Shown piece after piece: positions 18,488-26,638 of a stretch of 64,000 nucleotides of DNA (the stretch's first letter is position 1; each line of letters opens with the position of its first letter). Under the pieces are notes generated by a model that saw only the letters and a list, made by a program, of their open reading frames with translations, made no database searches and was not told the origin of the DNA. The DNA lies in the NCBI RefSeq assembly GCF_015693305.1, contig NZ_CP065138.1:1426001-1490000 (forward strand), read 5' to 3'. The translations under genes were made by a program, and so were the position numbers. The stretch is from Sphingobium sp. Cam5-1. Its GTDB lineage: Bacteria > Pseudomonadota > Alphaproteobacteria > Sphingomonadales > Sphingomonadaceae.

Positions 18488-19732
18488 ATGTCTCCTCCTT
18501 CATCCCAGATTGCTGCCATGGACGTGCTACGCGGGTGCGCCGTCATGGGCATATTGTGGATGAACATCAGCGCCTTTGCCCTGCCCCAGACGGCCTATTT
18601 CAATCCCGCTGCCGCAGGCCCGCTGTCCGTCGGCGATAAACTGTTCTGGCTGATCAGCTTCCTGTTTTTCGACGGAAAGATGCGTGCTCTTTTTTCAATA
18701 TTGTTCGGCGCGTCCATGCTGCTGCTGATCGATCGGGAAGAGATGGAGGGGCGTGACGGACAGCGGGCGCAAATCATCCGGGCGGCCTGGTTGTTCATCT
18801 TCGGCCTTGCCCATTATCTGCTGCTTTGGGCAGGCGACATATTGATGAACTATGCCCTGATCGGGCTGATCGCGATGCTGTTCGTCCGCAAAGAACCGTT
18901 GGCGCTCATCAAATGGGCCTTCTTCTTCTTCCTCGCGCATTTTCTGATCTGCGCGCTGTTCATATTCAGCATCCACGGATGGGCAGACGCGGCCGTCGCA
19001 CCAAGCGCGACCGCCAGCATCCGGGATAGCTTCGCGCAATATATAGGGCCATTCACCAACCCGGATGATCCAGCCATCCGCCAGGAGATCGTCACCTATC
19101 GCGGCAGCTTCGTAGCCATTCTGACGCATCATTTACACCTTTTCGTCCACGATTGGTGGTGGACCTTCTTCATGAGCGCATTCGACACTCTTGGCTTCAT
19201 GCTCATAGGCATGGCGATGTTGAAGGGCGGCTTCCTGACTGGACGATGGGAAGCGGAGCACTATTGGCGCACTGCCCGCCATTGTTTCCTCGTCGGATTG
19301 CCACCCATGGCGGCGCTGGCAGGCTGGCTGCTCTGGCGAAACTTCCCTGTTGTTCCGGCCATAGGTGTGTCGCTTGCCTGGTCATTTCCTTTTCGCATCC
19401 CGCTTGCAGTAGGCTGGGCAGCACTGATCCTGTGGTTCTTCACACGACATCGCCAGAGCCGCATGACGATGGCAGTCGCGCGCACCGGGCGCCTCGCTCT
19501 CAGCAACTATCTCGGCACCAGTCTCATCATGTGCGCTGTCTTCTATGGATGGGGATTAGGGCTATTTTCGCATCTCCGGCCGTTGGAACTGCCGCTGGTG
19601 GTGCTGTGTGGATGGCTGTTCATGCTTGTTTGGTCGACGGCATGGCTGTCCCGATTCGCCATGGGGCCACTAGAATGGCTGTGGCGAAGCTTGGCTCGCG
19701 GCAAGGCGCAAAAGATTCGCAACAGCATCTAA
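18488..19732 (+). CDS. DUF418 (YeiB-like) membrane protein
   Basis: 414-aa integral membrane protein with about ten hydrophobic segments. The N-terminal AAMDVLRGCAVMGILWMNI and the C-terminal DUF418 domain (GRLALSNYLGTSLIMCAVFY, GPLEWLWRSLARG) identify the family, which is related to acyltransferase-3-like membrane proteins. Function is unproven. AAGGAA sits ten bases before the ATG. The next gene, bfd, starts 55 bases downstream in the same direction. Confidence 0.88.
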   Translation: MSPPSSQIAAMDVLRGCAVMGILWMNISAFALPQTAYFNPAAAGPLSVGDKLFWLISFLFFDGKMRALFSILFGASMLLLIDREEMEGRDGQRAQIIRAAWLFIFGLAHYLLLWAGDILMNYALIGLIAMLFVRKEPLALIKWAFFFFLAHFLICALFIFSIHGWADAAVAPSATASIRDSFAQYIGPFTNPDDPAIRQEIVTYRGSFVAILTHHLHLFVHDWWWTFFMSAFDTLGFMLIGMAMLKGGFLTGRWEAEHYWRTARHCFLVGLPPMAALAGWLLWRNFPVVPAIGVSLAWSFPFRIPLAVGWAALILWFFTRHRQSRMTMAVARTGRLALSNYLGTSLIMCAVFYGWGLGLFSHLRPLELPLVVLCGWLFMLVWSTAWLSRFAMGPLEWLWRSLARGKAQKIRNSI

Positions 19733-19787
19733 TATTCTATTGCGACCCATTATCATTTGAGATATTTCCCGAGTCAGGGAGAGCCTC

Positions 19788-19958
19788 ATGGTCGTCTGTA
19801 TCTGCAATGCCATTCGCGAAAAGGATCTGAAGGAAGCCGTTCGGGGCGGCGCCGACACCCCGTGCAGCGCCTATGCTCGCCTCGGCCGTCGACCGAAATG
19901 CGGCCAATGCGTCCCTTTCGCCCGCACGCTGATAGCGGCCGAACGCGCGACCGCCTGA
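19788..19958 (+). CDS. bfd: Bacterioferritin-associated ferredoxin (BFD-type [2Fe-2S])
   Basis: 56-aa protein beginning MVVCICNAIREKDLKEAVRG. Cysteines at 4, 6, 38 and 41 match the C-x-C ... C-x-x-C ligands of Bfd, with one further cysteine at 26. In characterised systems Bfd passes electrons to bacterioferritin to release stored iron. The start follows AGGGAGAG. The bacterioferritin gene begins 158 bases downstream on the same strand, which supports the assignment. Confidence 0.92.
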   Translation: MVVCICNAIREKDLKEAVRGGADTPCSAYARLGRRPKCGQCVPFARTLIAAERATA

Positions 19959-20116
19959 TCCGATTGCGTGACATCCGCAGCCGACGTCTCTCTTTTGCCG
20001 CGAACTCGACGCAATAGCGGCTTGCAAAATCCCCCTTTTCCGCGGCTTTCCGGTTAACAAAGCCCCGCGATGGCCCTATAGTTACGGCTTCATTCCAATA
20101 GCACGAGGGCAGCGCC

Positions 20117-20596
20117 ATGAAGGGTGACTCAAAAGTCATCGACTATCTCAACGAGGTCCTCAAAAATGAGCTGACCGCGATCAATCAATATTTCCTGCAT
20201 TACCGGATGCTCGATCATTGGGGCATCGAGAAGCTCGCCAAATTCGAATATGAAGAGTCGATCGATGAGATGAAGCATGCCGACAAGGTAGCGGAACGCA
20301 TCCTCTTCCTCGACGGCTTGCCCAATTTTCAGTTGCTTGGCCGCTTGAAAATCGGCGAAACGGTCGAAGAGGTACTGAAAGCCGATCTCGAGCTGGAATA
20401 TGAAGCACTTCCCGTTCTGAAGGACGCCATCGCCCATTGCGAGACCGTGCGCGATTATGTCAGCCGCGACCTGTTCCAGTCGATCCTCGAAAGCGAGGAA
20501 GAGCATGTCGACACGCTGGAAACCCAGTTCGAAATGATCGAACGCATGGGCATTCAGAACTATATTCAGCTGCAGAGCAAGGCTAGGGAAGAGTGA
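20117..20596 (+). CDS. bfr: Bacterioferritin
   Basis: 159-aa iron-storage subunit that forms a 24-mer shell. All ferroxidase ligands are present at the usual positions: Glu18 (KNEL), Glu51 and His54 (EMKH), Glu94, Glu127 and His130 (SEEEH). Met52, the haem ligand between subunits, is also present. GAGGGC lies upstream of the ATG. It works with the Bfd encoded just upstream. The 158-base gap between them may hold a separate promoter or an iron-responsive site, but I see no clear Fur box. Confidence 0.96.
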   Translation: MKGDSKVIDYLNEVLKNELTAINQYFLHYRMLDHWGIEKLAKFEYEESIDEMKHADKVAERILFLDGLPNFQLLGRLKIGETVEEVLKADLELEYEALPVLKDAIAHCETVRDYVSRDLFQSILESEEEHVDTLETQFEMIERMGIQNYIQLQSKAREE

Positions 20597-20599
20597 TTC

Positions 20600-20633
20600 G
20601 GCGGGCGAGTTGCCCAGGCGGCCCGCCCCGTTT
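20600..20633. terminator. Convergent bfr / mutT terminator-like hairpin
   Basis: GGCGGGC and GCCCGCC arms with a 14-base loop, followed on the plus strand by CCGTTT. It lies between the convergent stops of bfr and mutT. The T-run is weak. Confidence 0.5.
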
Positions 20634-21040
20634 CAAATCAGCGAATCGAGCAGACCAATTAACGGCAGGTCCGCCGGTGGCATATCCAGTGCATACATCT
20701 GGTTGGGCCTGACCCATTTAAGTTCCGTGGCATGCCGTGCCTCGGGCAGGCCCTCCCATTTTCGGCACACATAGAGCAGAAGCAACAAGTGCCGGTCTCC
20801 TAGCGCCTCACTGGCGAAAGCTGCGGGCGCAAGGCAACTTGTGTGCGTGCGGATGCCGAGTTCTTCTTCCAACTCTCGGACAAGTGCAGCCTCCGGGGTT
20901 TCGCTTTCCTCAACCTTCCCCCCAGGAAATTCCCACAGCCCCGCCATCGCCTTACCAGGCGGTCGTTGCTGAAGCAGCACCCGGCCATCCGCATCGACAA
21001 GTGCGGCAGCCACTACCAACAGGGGATGAATGATCGTCAT
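20633..21040 (-). CDS. mutT: (Deoxy)nucleoside triphosphate pyrophosphohydrolase, MutT-type Nudix
   Basis: 135-aa Nudix hydrolase, likely 8-oxo-dGTP diphosphatase. The Nudix box is GGKVEESETPEAALVRELEEELGI in pattern G-x5-E-x7-REU-x-EE-x-G-U, here split over residues of about 38-61. The N-terminal VDADGRVLLQQRPPGKAMAG and LWEFPGG are typical of MutT and its substrate pocket. The gene is isolated: convergent with bfr and divergent from the Flp pilin genes. Confidence 0.9.
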   Translation of the reverse strand: MTIIHPLLVVAAALVDADGRVLLQQRPPGKAMAGLWEFPGGKVEESETPEAALVRELEEELGIRTHTSCLAPAAFASEALGDRHLLLLLYVCRKWEGLPEARHATELKWVRPNQMYALDMPPADLPLIGLLDSLI

Positions 21041-21120
21041 GTTCGTCCAGCAAAGGGGTTTGTTAACTCTGGCTCTTTTACAAGGCTAAACGGGGCTGTC
21101 TGCAATAAACGGGTGATGCA

Positions 21121-21306
21121 ATGCGCGGGTTGATCAAACTCCTATCCCGATCGAGGTTGTTGCAGTGTCAACGGGGAGCAACCGCAGTCGAATATGGGCT
21201 GATCTTGGCTTTGATCTGCCTGGCAGCACTCGCGGCGATATCGAATGTCGCAAACAAGACCGTAGGCATGTGGAACAATGTCGCCACAGAGGTTCTCGCG
21301 CATTAA
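21121..21306 (+). CDS. Flp-type IVb pilin (first of two)
   Basis: 61-aa pilin precursor. A basic leader of about 19 residues (MRGLIKLLSRSRLLQCQRG) precedes the processing site, then ATAVEYGLILALICLAALAA with the Glu at mature position 5 needed for processing and assembly, and a hydrophobic stretch. The leader is longer than that of the second copy and contains a cysteine. Tad/Cpa export and prepilin peptidase genes are not in this window, so assembly would rely on a distant tad locus. Confidence 0.85.
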   Translation: MRGLIKLLSRSRLLQCQRGATAVEYGLILALICLAALAAISNVANKTVGMWNNVATEVLAH

Positions 21307-21442
21307 CCATCAATATCTGACACTTCCTTCGCGCCATTAAATCTTTGTCAACCTAACTCCCATAAACCGTCCATAGCTGACCTATTTCAAGCGGGGCGGC
21401 CGGGTAGTTAAACGGGATTTTTTCTAGTCAAGGAGACTTCAC

Positions 21443-21604
21443 ATGAAGTTCGTTCGCAAGATGCTGAAGAATGAAAAGGGTGCAACCGCCATTGAATATG
21501 GCCTGATCGCAGCTCTGATCGCTGTCGCCGCCATCGGCGCCATGACCAGCCTCGGCGGCAAGCTGGGTAATACCTTCAATAAAGTTTCGGCCAACATGAA
21601 CTGA
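21443..21604 (+). CDS. Flp-type IVb pilin (second copy)
   Basis: 53-aa pilin precursor: leader MKFVRKMLKNEKG, then ATAIEYGLIAALIAVAAIGA with Glu at position 5 after the glycine cleavage site, and a short polar tail ending SANMN. The AAGGAGA ribosome site is 8 bases upstream of the ATG, stronger than that of the first copy, and a good terminator follows. This is probably the major pilin and the 61-aa neighbour a minor one; that ranking is inference. Confidence 0.92.
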   Translation: MKFVRKMLKNEKGATAIEYGLIAALIAVAAIGAMTSLGGKLGNTFNKVSANMN

Positions 21605-21626
21605 TTTCGAAACGATTTTAAAGAAA

Positions 21627-21656
21627 GGCGGCAGGAGCAATCCCGCCGCCTTTTTT
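21627..21656 (+). terminator. Rho-independent terminator of the Flp pilin genes
   Basis: GGCGGCAGG and CCCGCCGCC arms (one mismatch), six-base loop, then six T. Starts 22 bases after the pilin stop. Confidence 0.88.
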
Positions 21657-21690
21657 GTTTTGCACCCTTCCCGACAGCTATGTATAATCC

Positions 21691-22023
21691 TTACTCGCTG
21701 GCCGGGTTTAAGACGCTTTGGACGGTCAAAGCGTTGAGCGCCAGAAGCGCTCCAGTTGATGCCGGTATAGCCATACGTTGGCTAATCGATTGCACCGTAT
21801 CGCCAGCCTTGACGATCACCACGCTGATGCGACGCGGCTTTATAGCTGCGGCTTCCTGTGAGGTAATTCGCGTGACGGATTGCACAATGGAAGAAAATGA
21901 CCCCTGCCCCCGCCCCGAAGGAGTCGGCAGCAGAAAATGATAGGCCTTCCCGCTACCAAAATCATAGGCGAATACCGTCGCATGAACCTGGCGTGGATCA
22001 CCGCCGTAAAGAACGGCTGCGGC
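21691..22023 (-). pseudogene. C-terminal fragment of an M48 metalloprotease with LysM domain
   Basis: An open frame of 110 codons begins after a TGA at 22024-22026. It reads LYGGDPRQVHATVFAYDFGS, GKAYHFLLPTPSGRGQGSF, then VVIVKAGDTVQSISQRMAIP and LLALNALTVQSVL. This matches the C-terminal part of sphingomonad M48 proteases (BepA-like), which end in a single LysM-type domain. The HExxH catalytic domain and signal peptide are absent, and only about 100 bases separate the fragment from the accA stop. It is most likely a deletion remnant. The domain assignment is by eye. Confidence 0.65.
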
Positions 22024-22124
22024 TCATCAACGCTAAACCTCCTCACGGCTCCCCCAGACATACTCAACCTGCTACCGGGACGAAACGACGTTCCGGATGC
22101 ATGTTCCCAGAGAGCAGTCTTAGA

Positions 22125-23069
22125 TCAAGCGCCGATGGCGAGGAACTTATCAGCCCGGTCAGTACGAAGATCCTGCGGGCTCAATCCGGCAAGGGAATCC
22201 AACTCTTCGCCAATGGCGGCACCCAAGCTGGCGATCGCCTGCACCGGCTCACGATGCGCGCCACCAATGGGTTCTGCAATGATCCGGTCGATAACCCCCA
22301 AATCCTTAAGATGCTGGGCGGTGACCTGCATGGCGGTGGCGGCATCGCTCGCCTTGTTGGCGGTGCGCCACAGGATCGATGCACAGCCTTCGGGCGATAT
22401 GACCGAATAGACCGCATGTTCGAACATCAGCACCCGGTTTGCGGCGGCCAACGCCACCGCGCCGCCGGAGCCCCCCTCACCCACTACCGCAGCGACCATG
22501 GGCACACCCAAGGCCAAACACTGTTCGGTCGAGCGGGCGATCGCTTCAGCCTGACCGCGCTCTTCCGCCTGTACGCCCGGGAACGCCCCCGACGTGTCAA
22601 CCAATGTCACGACCGGCAGCCCAAAACGGTCAGCCAATTGCATCAGGCGGATCGCCTTACGATAGCCTTCAGGCTTCGCCATCCCGAAATTGTGCCGAAC
22701 GCGGCTGGCGGTGTCGTCACCCTTTTCATGACCGATCACCATGACGCGGCGGTCACCCAGCATCGCCAGACCGCCAATGATAGCCTGATCATCTGAAAAC
22801 GCACGGTCACCCGCAAGGGGCATGAAATTGTCGAACATGCCCGCGACATAATCCTTGAAGTGCGGGCGGTCGGGATGCCGGGCCACCTGGGTTTTCTGCC
22901 AAGGCGTCAACTTGGCATATGTGTCCACAAGCACCTTGGTCGCGCGCTGTTCAAGCTTGTCGATCTCACCGCCGATATCGATGTCACCGGCGCTGGCCGT
23001 CGCGCGCAATTCAATGACACGCGCCTCTAGCTCGGCGATAGGTTTTTCAAATTCCAGAAAGCTGACCAT
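22125..23069 (-). CDS. accA: Acetyl-CoA carboxylase carboxyltransferase subunit alpha
   Basis: 314-aa alpha subunit of the carboxyltransferase that makes malonyl-CoA for fatty-acid synthesis; partner AccD is not in the window. Family segments include [15 protein letters not shown] at the start, [49 protein letters not shown] and the [12 protein letters not shown] oxyanion region. It starts 11 bases after the xerD stop in the same direction, so the two are likely cotranscribed. Confidence 0.97.
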   Translation of the reverse strand: MVSFLEFEKPIAELEARVIELRATASAGDIDIGGEIDKLEQRATKVLVDTYAKLTPWQKTQVARHPDRPHFKDYVAGMFDNFMPLAGDRAFSDDQAIIGGLAMLGDRRVMVIGHEKGDDTASRVRHNFGMAKPEGYRKAIRLMQLADRFGLPVVTLVDTSGAFPGVQAEERGQAEAIARSTEQCLALGVPMVAAVVGEGGSGGAVALAAANRVLMFEHAVYSVISPEGCASILWRTANKASDAATAMQVTAQHLKDLGVIDRIIAEPIGGAHREPVQAIASLGAAIGEELDSLAGLSPQDLRTDRADKFLAIGA

Positions 23070-23080
23070 GGCCGACGGCG

Positions 23081-23998
23081 TTAGGGGGCAGACGCTTCTT
23101 CGTCAACGAAACGATGGCGCATTGTCGCCAGCGGATGACGGCTGTTGACCAGTTCGACCAACCGGCGGCTATCGACATGCGTGTAAATTTGGGTCGTTCC
23201 GATATCGGCATGGCCAAGCATCGACTGCAACGCGCGCAGGTCTGCTCCTCCTTCCAGCAGGTGCGTGGCGAAGGCATGGCGCAGCACGTGGGGACTGACT
23301 CGCTGTGGAGCGATGCCTGCGGCGGCGGCCAGCTGCTTCACCAGCTGATAGAGCCGAATGCGGCTAAGATAAGTTTTCCCTGACGGGAACAGCCAGGGAC
23401 TTTCAGCAGGGACATGGGGCAACCAGGTCGAAACGGCGGCCCGCGCCCGATCCGATATCGGCACCAGTCGCTCACGCGCGCCCTTGCCCTTCAGGATCAG
23501 AAACGGCCGATCCGTCGCCAGCGCGCGACGGGGTAAGGATACCAGTTCGGTAGCCCGCAAACCGGAACCATATAATAGCTCGATGAGGGCGGACAGACGA
23601 AGATCCAACGCGGAAGGGTGCTCGACCGCCAGTTTCTGTTCGATCAAGGCAAAGAGCGATTCGACTTCCTGCGCGGACAATATCTTCGGCAGGGACCTGC
23701 GCGTTGCGGGGCGTGGTAGCGCCGTGGAAGGATTGTCGGCACGCAGCCCCTCTTCCTCCAGAAAGCCGTAAAATGCGCGCAGGGCGGAGACTTTTCGCGC
23801 GACAGACGAGGCCGCCAACTCTGCCCAGGCCGTCGCCAGCCCTGCAATGCCATCCTTCGTCGCGATCGAGAGGCCACCCAAAATCGCCGCCGCGCCTTCC
23901 AGATCGGCGCGATAGGCGAGCAAGGTATTGCGCGACGCCCCCCGTTCAGCCGCCATCATTTCCAGAAAACGACCGATCAGCGCGCCATCTTCTCCCAT
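23081..23998 (-). CDS. xerD: Site-specific tyrosine recombinase XerD
   Basis: Resolves chromosome dimers at dif with XerC and FtsK. The 305-aa protein has a SAM-like N-terminal core-binding domain ([23 protein letters not shown]), and a catalytic domain with the arginine in [15 protein letters not shown], box [32 protein letters not shown] with the tyrosine nucleophile, and the ending [13 protein letters not shown]. All catalytic residues are present, unlike the broken recombinases of the island. It lies four bases downstream of the 603-aa exported protein gene and upstream of accA. Confidence 0.94.
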   Translation of the reverse strand: MGEDGALIGRFLEMMAAERGASRNTLLAYRADLEGAAAILGGLSIATKDGIAGLATAWAELAASSVARKVSALRAFYGFLEEEGLRADNPSTALPRPATRRSLPKILSAQEVESLFALIEQKLAVEHPSALDLRLSALIELLYGSGLRATELVSLPRRALATDRPFLILKGKGARERLVPISDRARAAVSTWLPHVPAESPWLFPSGKTYLSRIRLYQLVKQLAAAAGIAPQRVSPHVLRHAFATHLLEGGADLRALQSMLGHADIGTTQIYTHVDSRRLVELVNSRHPLATMRHRFVDEEASAP

Positions 23999-24002
23999 GG
24001 GA

Positions 24003-25814
24003 CTAAATCCGCGTGATCGCCTCCGCCGCGATCATCCGCGCTTCGGGATCAAGCCCGACCTGATGCAGAGCAGCGACGATATGATAGAGATGGGCAGGTG
24101 GCAGGCGATTCCACTCTGCCGTCTGCATGCCCACCGCGGCGAGCAGCGCGACGGTGGCCTTTTCCCCGCTCGCCGCCGCCTGATGGATCGCCCTCGCCCA
24201 CCGGCTGTTCGCCGCCAGGTTGAGCCCCTTATCCTGTGCCAATGAAGCGCTTGCCTGCGAATCGATGCGAGCAAGGCCTGCCAGCGCAGCAATCAGCATC
24301 TGGCCTTTCTCCGCGCCAGCTTCGTCCGCGAAGGAAGAAATCCGGCCTTCGCTAATATCGACAACTGAACTGGGCGCGCCAACCGCCAGCAACGCCCAAA
24401 GGTCGCTAGCGCCATCCCCCTCCGCCTGACGAGCAAGCCCGCTCCAGCGCGCCGCGCTGCGATCATAACCTGCGGTCAGCATGGCCGCGACCAGGTTGGC
24501 GGCCTCGCGCGCATCGATGTTGGCCACCGGCAAAGCGGCGGCGGCCTTGGCCGTAGCGATCAGGCCGACATAATCAGGCCTGCTATTATCCCGCCACAGC
24601 GTCCGCATCGCCTGGACCCGCTCTTCGGGCGAGCCACCACGATAGGCGGTGCGCAGCGCATCGACCCGGTCGGCGATTTCCGGCGACGCGTCGCCGTCAG
24701 CGCCAAGCTGGCTGTAAAATCCTACCAAAGCCTGGCTCGAAAACACGCCAAGCCGCGCTGCCGTCTCGCTGCCCGGCAGGCGGCGAGCTGCGCTGAGCGC
24801 AGGCGCGCGCGCTTCCCACGCGCGGACGTGGCGTCCGGCGGTGGTATATAACGGTTCGGGAATTTCCACATTGAGCGCGGTTGCCAGGCCAAAGCGCCAT
24901 GCCGTCAGCCCATCGACCCCATCCCATTCGATCTTCACCGATCGCCGCGCGTTGAACCCGGTGCCCACGACCTTTTCCGCGAGCCTGTAATCTATGCCGC
25001 GCACCACGCCGCGCCGCTGGGCCTGATTGAGTGCAGCGCTCGCCGACCCCTGATCGCCCGACAATGCCGGGCAGATCGCCCGCGTCATGTCCCACCCCGG
25101 CTCCTTGCTGTAACGCAGCGCGCCAGCCGACAGAGGGCACAGGCCAGCCGGATCCGCCGTGGCCAGATAAGTCTGCATCGCCACCGCATAGAGGCGTGGT
25201 GTGAACTTGTCCGAATCGACGCTCTGCACCAGCAGCCGCGCGCTATCAGCCTCACCCATGCGCAGCAGCAACCATGCCCGCTCCGCAACCCAGTCGGCGC
25301 CGTCGATATCACGAGGCGTGTCGGTTGCCGAAAGTAGCGCGCGCCGCAACAGGATAGAAGCCCAGCGCGACGTGATCGGCGCTCGCGTTTCCTTCATCAG
25401 CGTGGCGAGAAATTGCCCGGACTGTGCGCCGAAGGCATCAGGCGCCAGGCCGCGCCGTTCGGGCGTCAGCGGCCCAATTCGTTCCAGCGACCGATGCGCG
25501 CCTTCTGGAAGGTCATATTTCTGCTTTTGCGCCGCCAGCTCTTCTTCTGACAGCGCTTCCTCTGGACCATTCCCCGCCGCATTGTCGGCAGGAGCCATAG
25601 CGCTGCCGGACGGCAAGGGCTGAACCATCGGGACGGGAACAGCCGGACTTGCCGGACGCGGCGTTTGCGGTCCGGCGGCGGGCGGCGTCTCGGGTGCCTC
25701 TCCAAAGCCGGGGGGCAGGAGCGATTCAGGCGACTCCTGCGCAATCACCGGCAGCGCGAGAGCGAGCGCAAGCGTTCCAAGCGCCCATTTCGCATTCAAC
25801 CGGCCTTGACGCAT
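24003..25814 (-). CDS. Unassigned exported protein, Pro/Ala-rich linker plus helical repeats
   Basis: 603-aa protein I cannot name. A signal peptide is clear (MRQGRLNAKWALGTLALALA, cleavage near VIAQE). Residues about 28-85 are a Pro/Ala/Val linker. The rest is a run of amphipathic helices resembling a TPR- or HEAT-like solenoid (for example ERAWLLLRMGEADSARLLVQ), with a possible disulfide between the cysteines in GLCPLSAG and RAICPALSG. No catalytic motif is visible. It sits between a 62-aa membrane protein gene (4 bases away) and xerD (4 bases away) on one strand. A periplasmic scaffold or binding role is a guess from fold only. Confidence 0.75.
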   Translation of the reverse strand: MRQGRLNAKWALGTLALALALPVIAQESPESLLPPGFGEAPETPPAAGPQTPRPASPAVPVPMVQPLPSGSAMAPADNAAGNGPEEALSEEELAAQKQKYDLPEGAHRSLERIGPLTPERRGLAPDAFGAQSGQFLATLMKETRAPITSRWASILLRRALLSATDTPRDIDGADWVAERAWLLLRMGEADSARLLVQSVDSDKFTPRLYAVAMQTYLATADPAGLCPLSAGALRYSKEPGWDMTRAICPALSGDQGSASAALNQAQRRGVVRGIDYRLAEKVVGTGFNARRSVKIEWDGVDGLTAWRFGLATALNVEIPEPLYTTAGRHVRAWEARAPALSAARRLPGSETAARLGVFSSQALVGFYSQLGADGDASPEIADRVDALRTAYRGGSPEERVQAMRTLWRDNSRPDYVGLIATAKAAAALPVANIDAREAANLVAAMLTAGYDRSAARWSGLARQAEGDGASDLWALLAVGAPSSVVDISEGRISSFADEAGAEKGQMLIAALAGLARIDSQASASLAQDKGLNLAANSRWARAIHQAAASGEKATVALLAAVGMQTAEWNRLPPAHLYHIVAALHQVGLDPEARMIAAEAITRI

Positions 25815-25818
25815 GCCT

Positions 25819-26007
25819 TTATTTGCCCAGCTTTTCGGCGGGAATGGCCTTTTCCACTCGCTGCTGCGGCCGTTCTCCGCCGCGCGACCACAGCAGCGCG
25901 ACCAGACCGATCACCAGGACGATCAGGACGATGGGAATGATAGGCAAGCGCGTGCCGCGACGACGCGAACCGCTCTCGAAGGTGCTGAAGGAACGATTGC
26001 TTCTCAT
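25819..26007 (-). CDS. Small single-pass membrane protein
   Basis: 62-aa protein from the ATG at 26007: a basic cytoplasmic start (RSNRSFSTFESGSRRRGTRL), one hydrophobic segment (PIIPIVLIVLVIGLVALLW) and a charged tail with many Arg, Gln, Glu and Lys residues. The frame is open to 26253 but would overlap aroK, so the short form is chosen. It ends four bases before the 603-aa exported protein and is divergent from aroK across about 80 bases. No family is recognised; the pairing with the exported protein suggests they act together. Confidence 0.65.
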   Translation of the reverse strand: MRSNRSFSTFESGSRRRGTRLPIIPIVLIVLVIGLVALLWSRGGERPQQRVEKAIPAEKLGK

Positions 26008-26089
26008 GAATCCTTGTGCGGCCAAGCCGTGAAGTTGAGGAAAGTTGCGATTTGCCTCTGCGACGGGGGGATGTATAGCCCCCTCCGCA

Positions 26090-26638
26090 ATGCAGCGAAA
26101 CAGCAAATCCGTGCCTCCGCAGTCAAAGCGCGGTTCCATCGTCCTCATCGGGATGATGGGCGTGGGCAAATCGACGGTGGGACGCCGGTTGGCGGCGCGG
26201 CTTGGTCTTGCCTTCGTGGACGCGGACGAAGAGATCGAAAAGGCCGCTGGCATGACGATTTCGGAAATGTTCGAACGTTATGGCGAAGGATATTTTCGCG
26301 ATGGCGAACGGCGGGTGATCGCCCGGCTGCTGGACGACGAGCCAAAGGTGATCGCAACAGGCGGCGGCGCGTTCATGCAGGAGGATACACGCGCGCTTAT
26401 CCTCGATCAGGGGACTGCGATATGGCTCGACGCCGATATCGACACTTTGGTCGATCGGGTGTCACGGCGGGAAGGACGTCCTCTCCTGAAGGGCAAGGAT
26501 CCTCGCGTCGTGCTGACCGAACTCGCGGCGGTGCGCAATCCTGTCTACGCCCTCGCGCCCATTCATGTGAAGAGCATCGCCGCCCCGCACGAAGTGGCGG
26601 TCGAGCGCATCCTGGAGAAACTGGCCGCATGGCAATAG
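26090..26638 (+). CDS. aroK: Shikimate kinase
   Basis: Phosphorylates shikimate in the chorismate pathway. The 182-aa form has Walker A GMMGVGKST, the shikimate-binding DADEEIE and YFRDGERR, GGGAFMQED, and the lid REGRPLL. The start at 26090 (MQRNSKSVPPQSKRG) gives the normal length; the frame is open to 26045. It overlaps aroB by ten bases, so the two enzymes are translationally coupled, and both supply chorismate used by TrpE elsewhere in this window. Confidence 0.95.
   Translation: MQRNSKSVPPQSKRGSIVLIGMMGVGKSTVGRRLAARLGLAFVDADEEIEKAAGMTISEMFERYGEGYFRDGERRVIARLLDDEPKVIATGGGAFMQEDTRALILDQGTAIWLDADIDTLVDRVSRREGRPLLKGKDPRVVLTELAAVRNPVYALAPIHVKSIAAPHEVAVERILEKLAAWQ

Noticed and set aside
25813..26628. 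Extended 641-aa version of aroB
   Set aside because: The extra N-terminus overlaps aroK in another frame and is not family-like; the ATG at 26629 fits AroB starts exactly.
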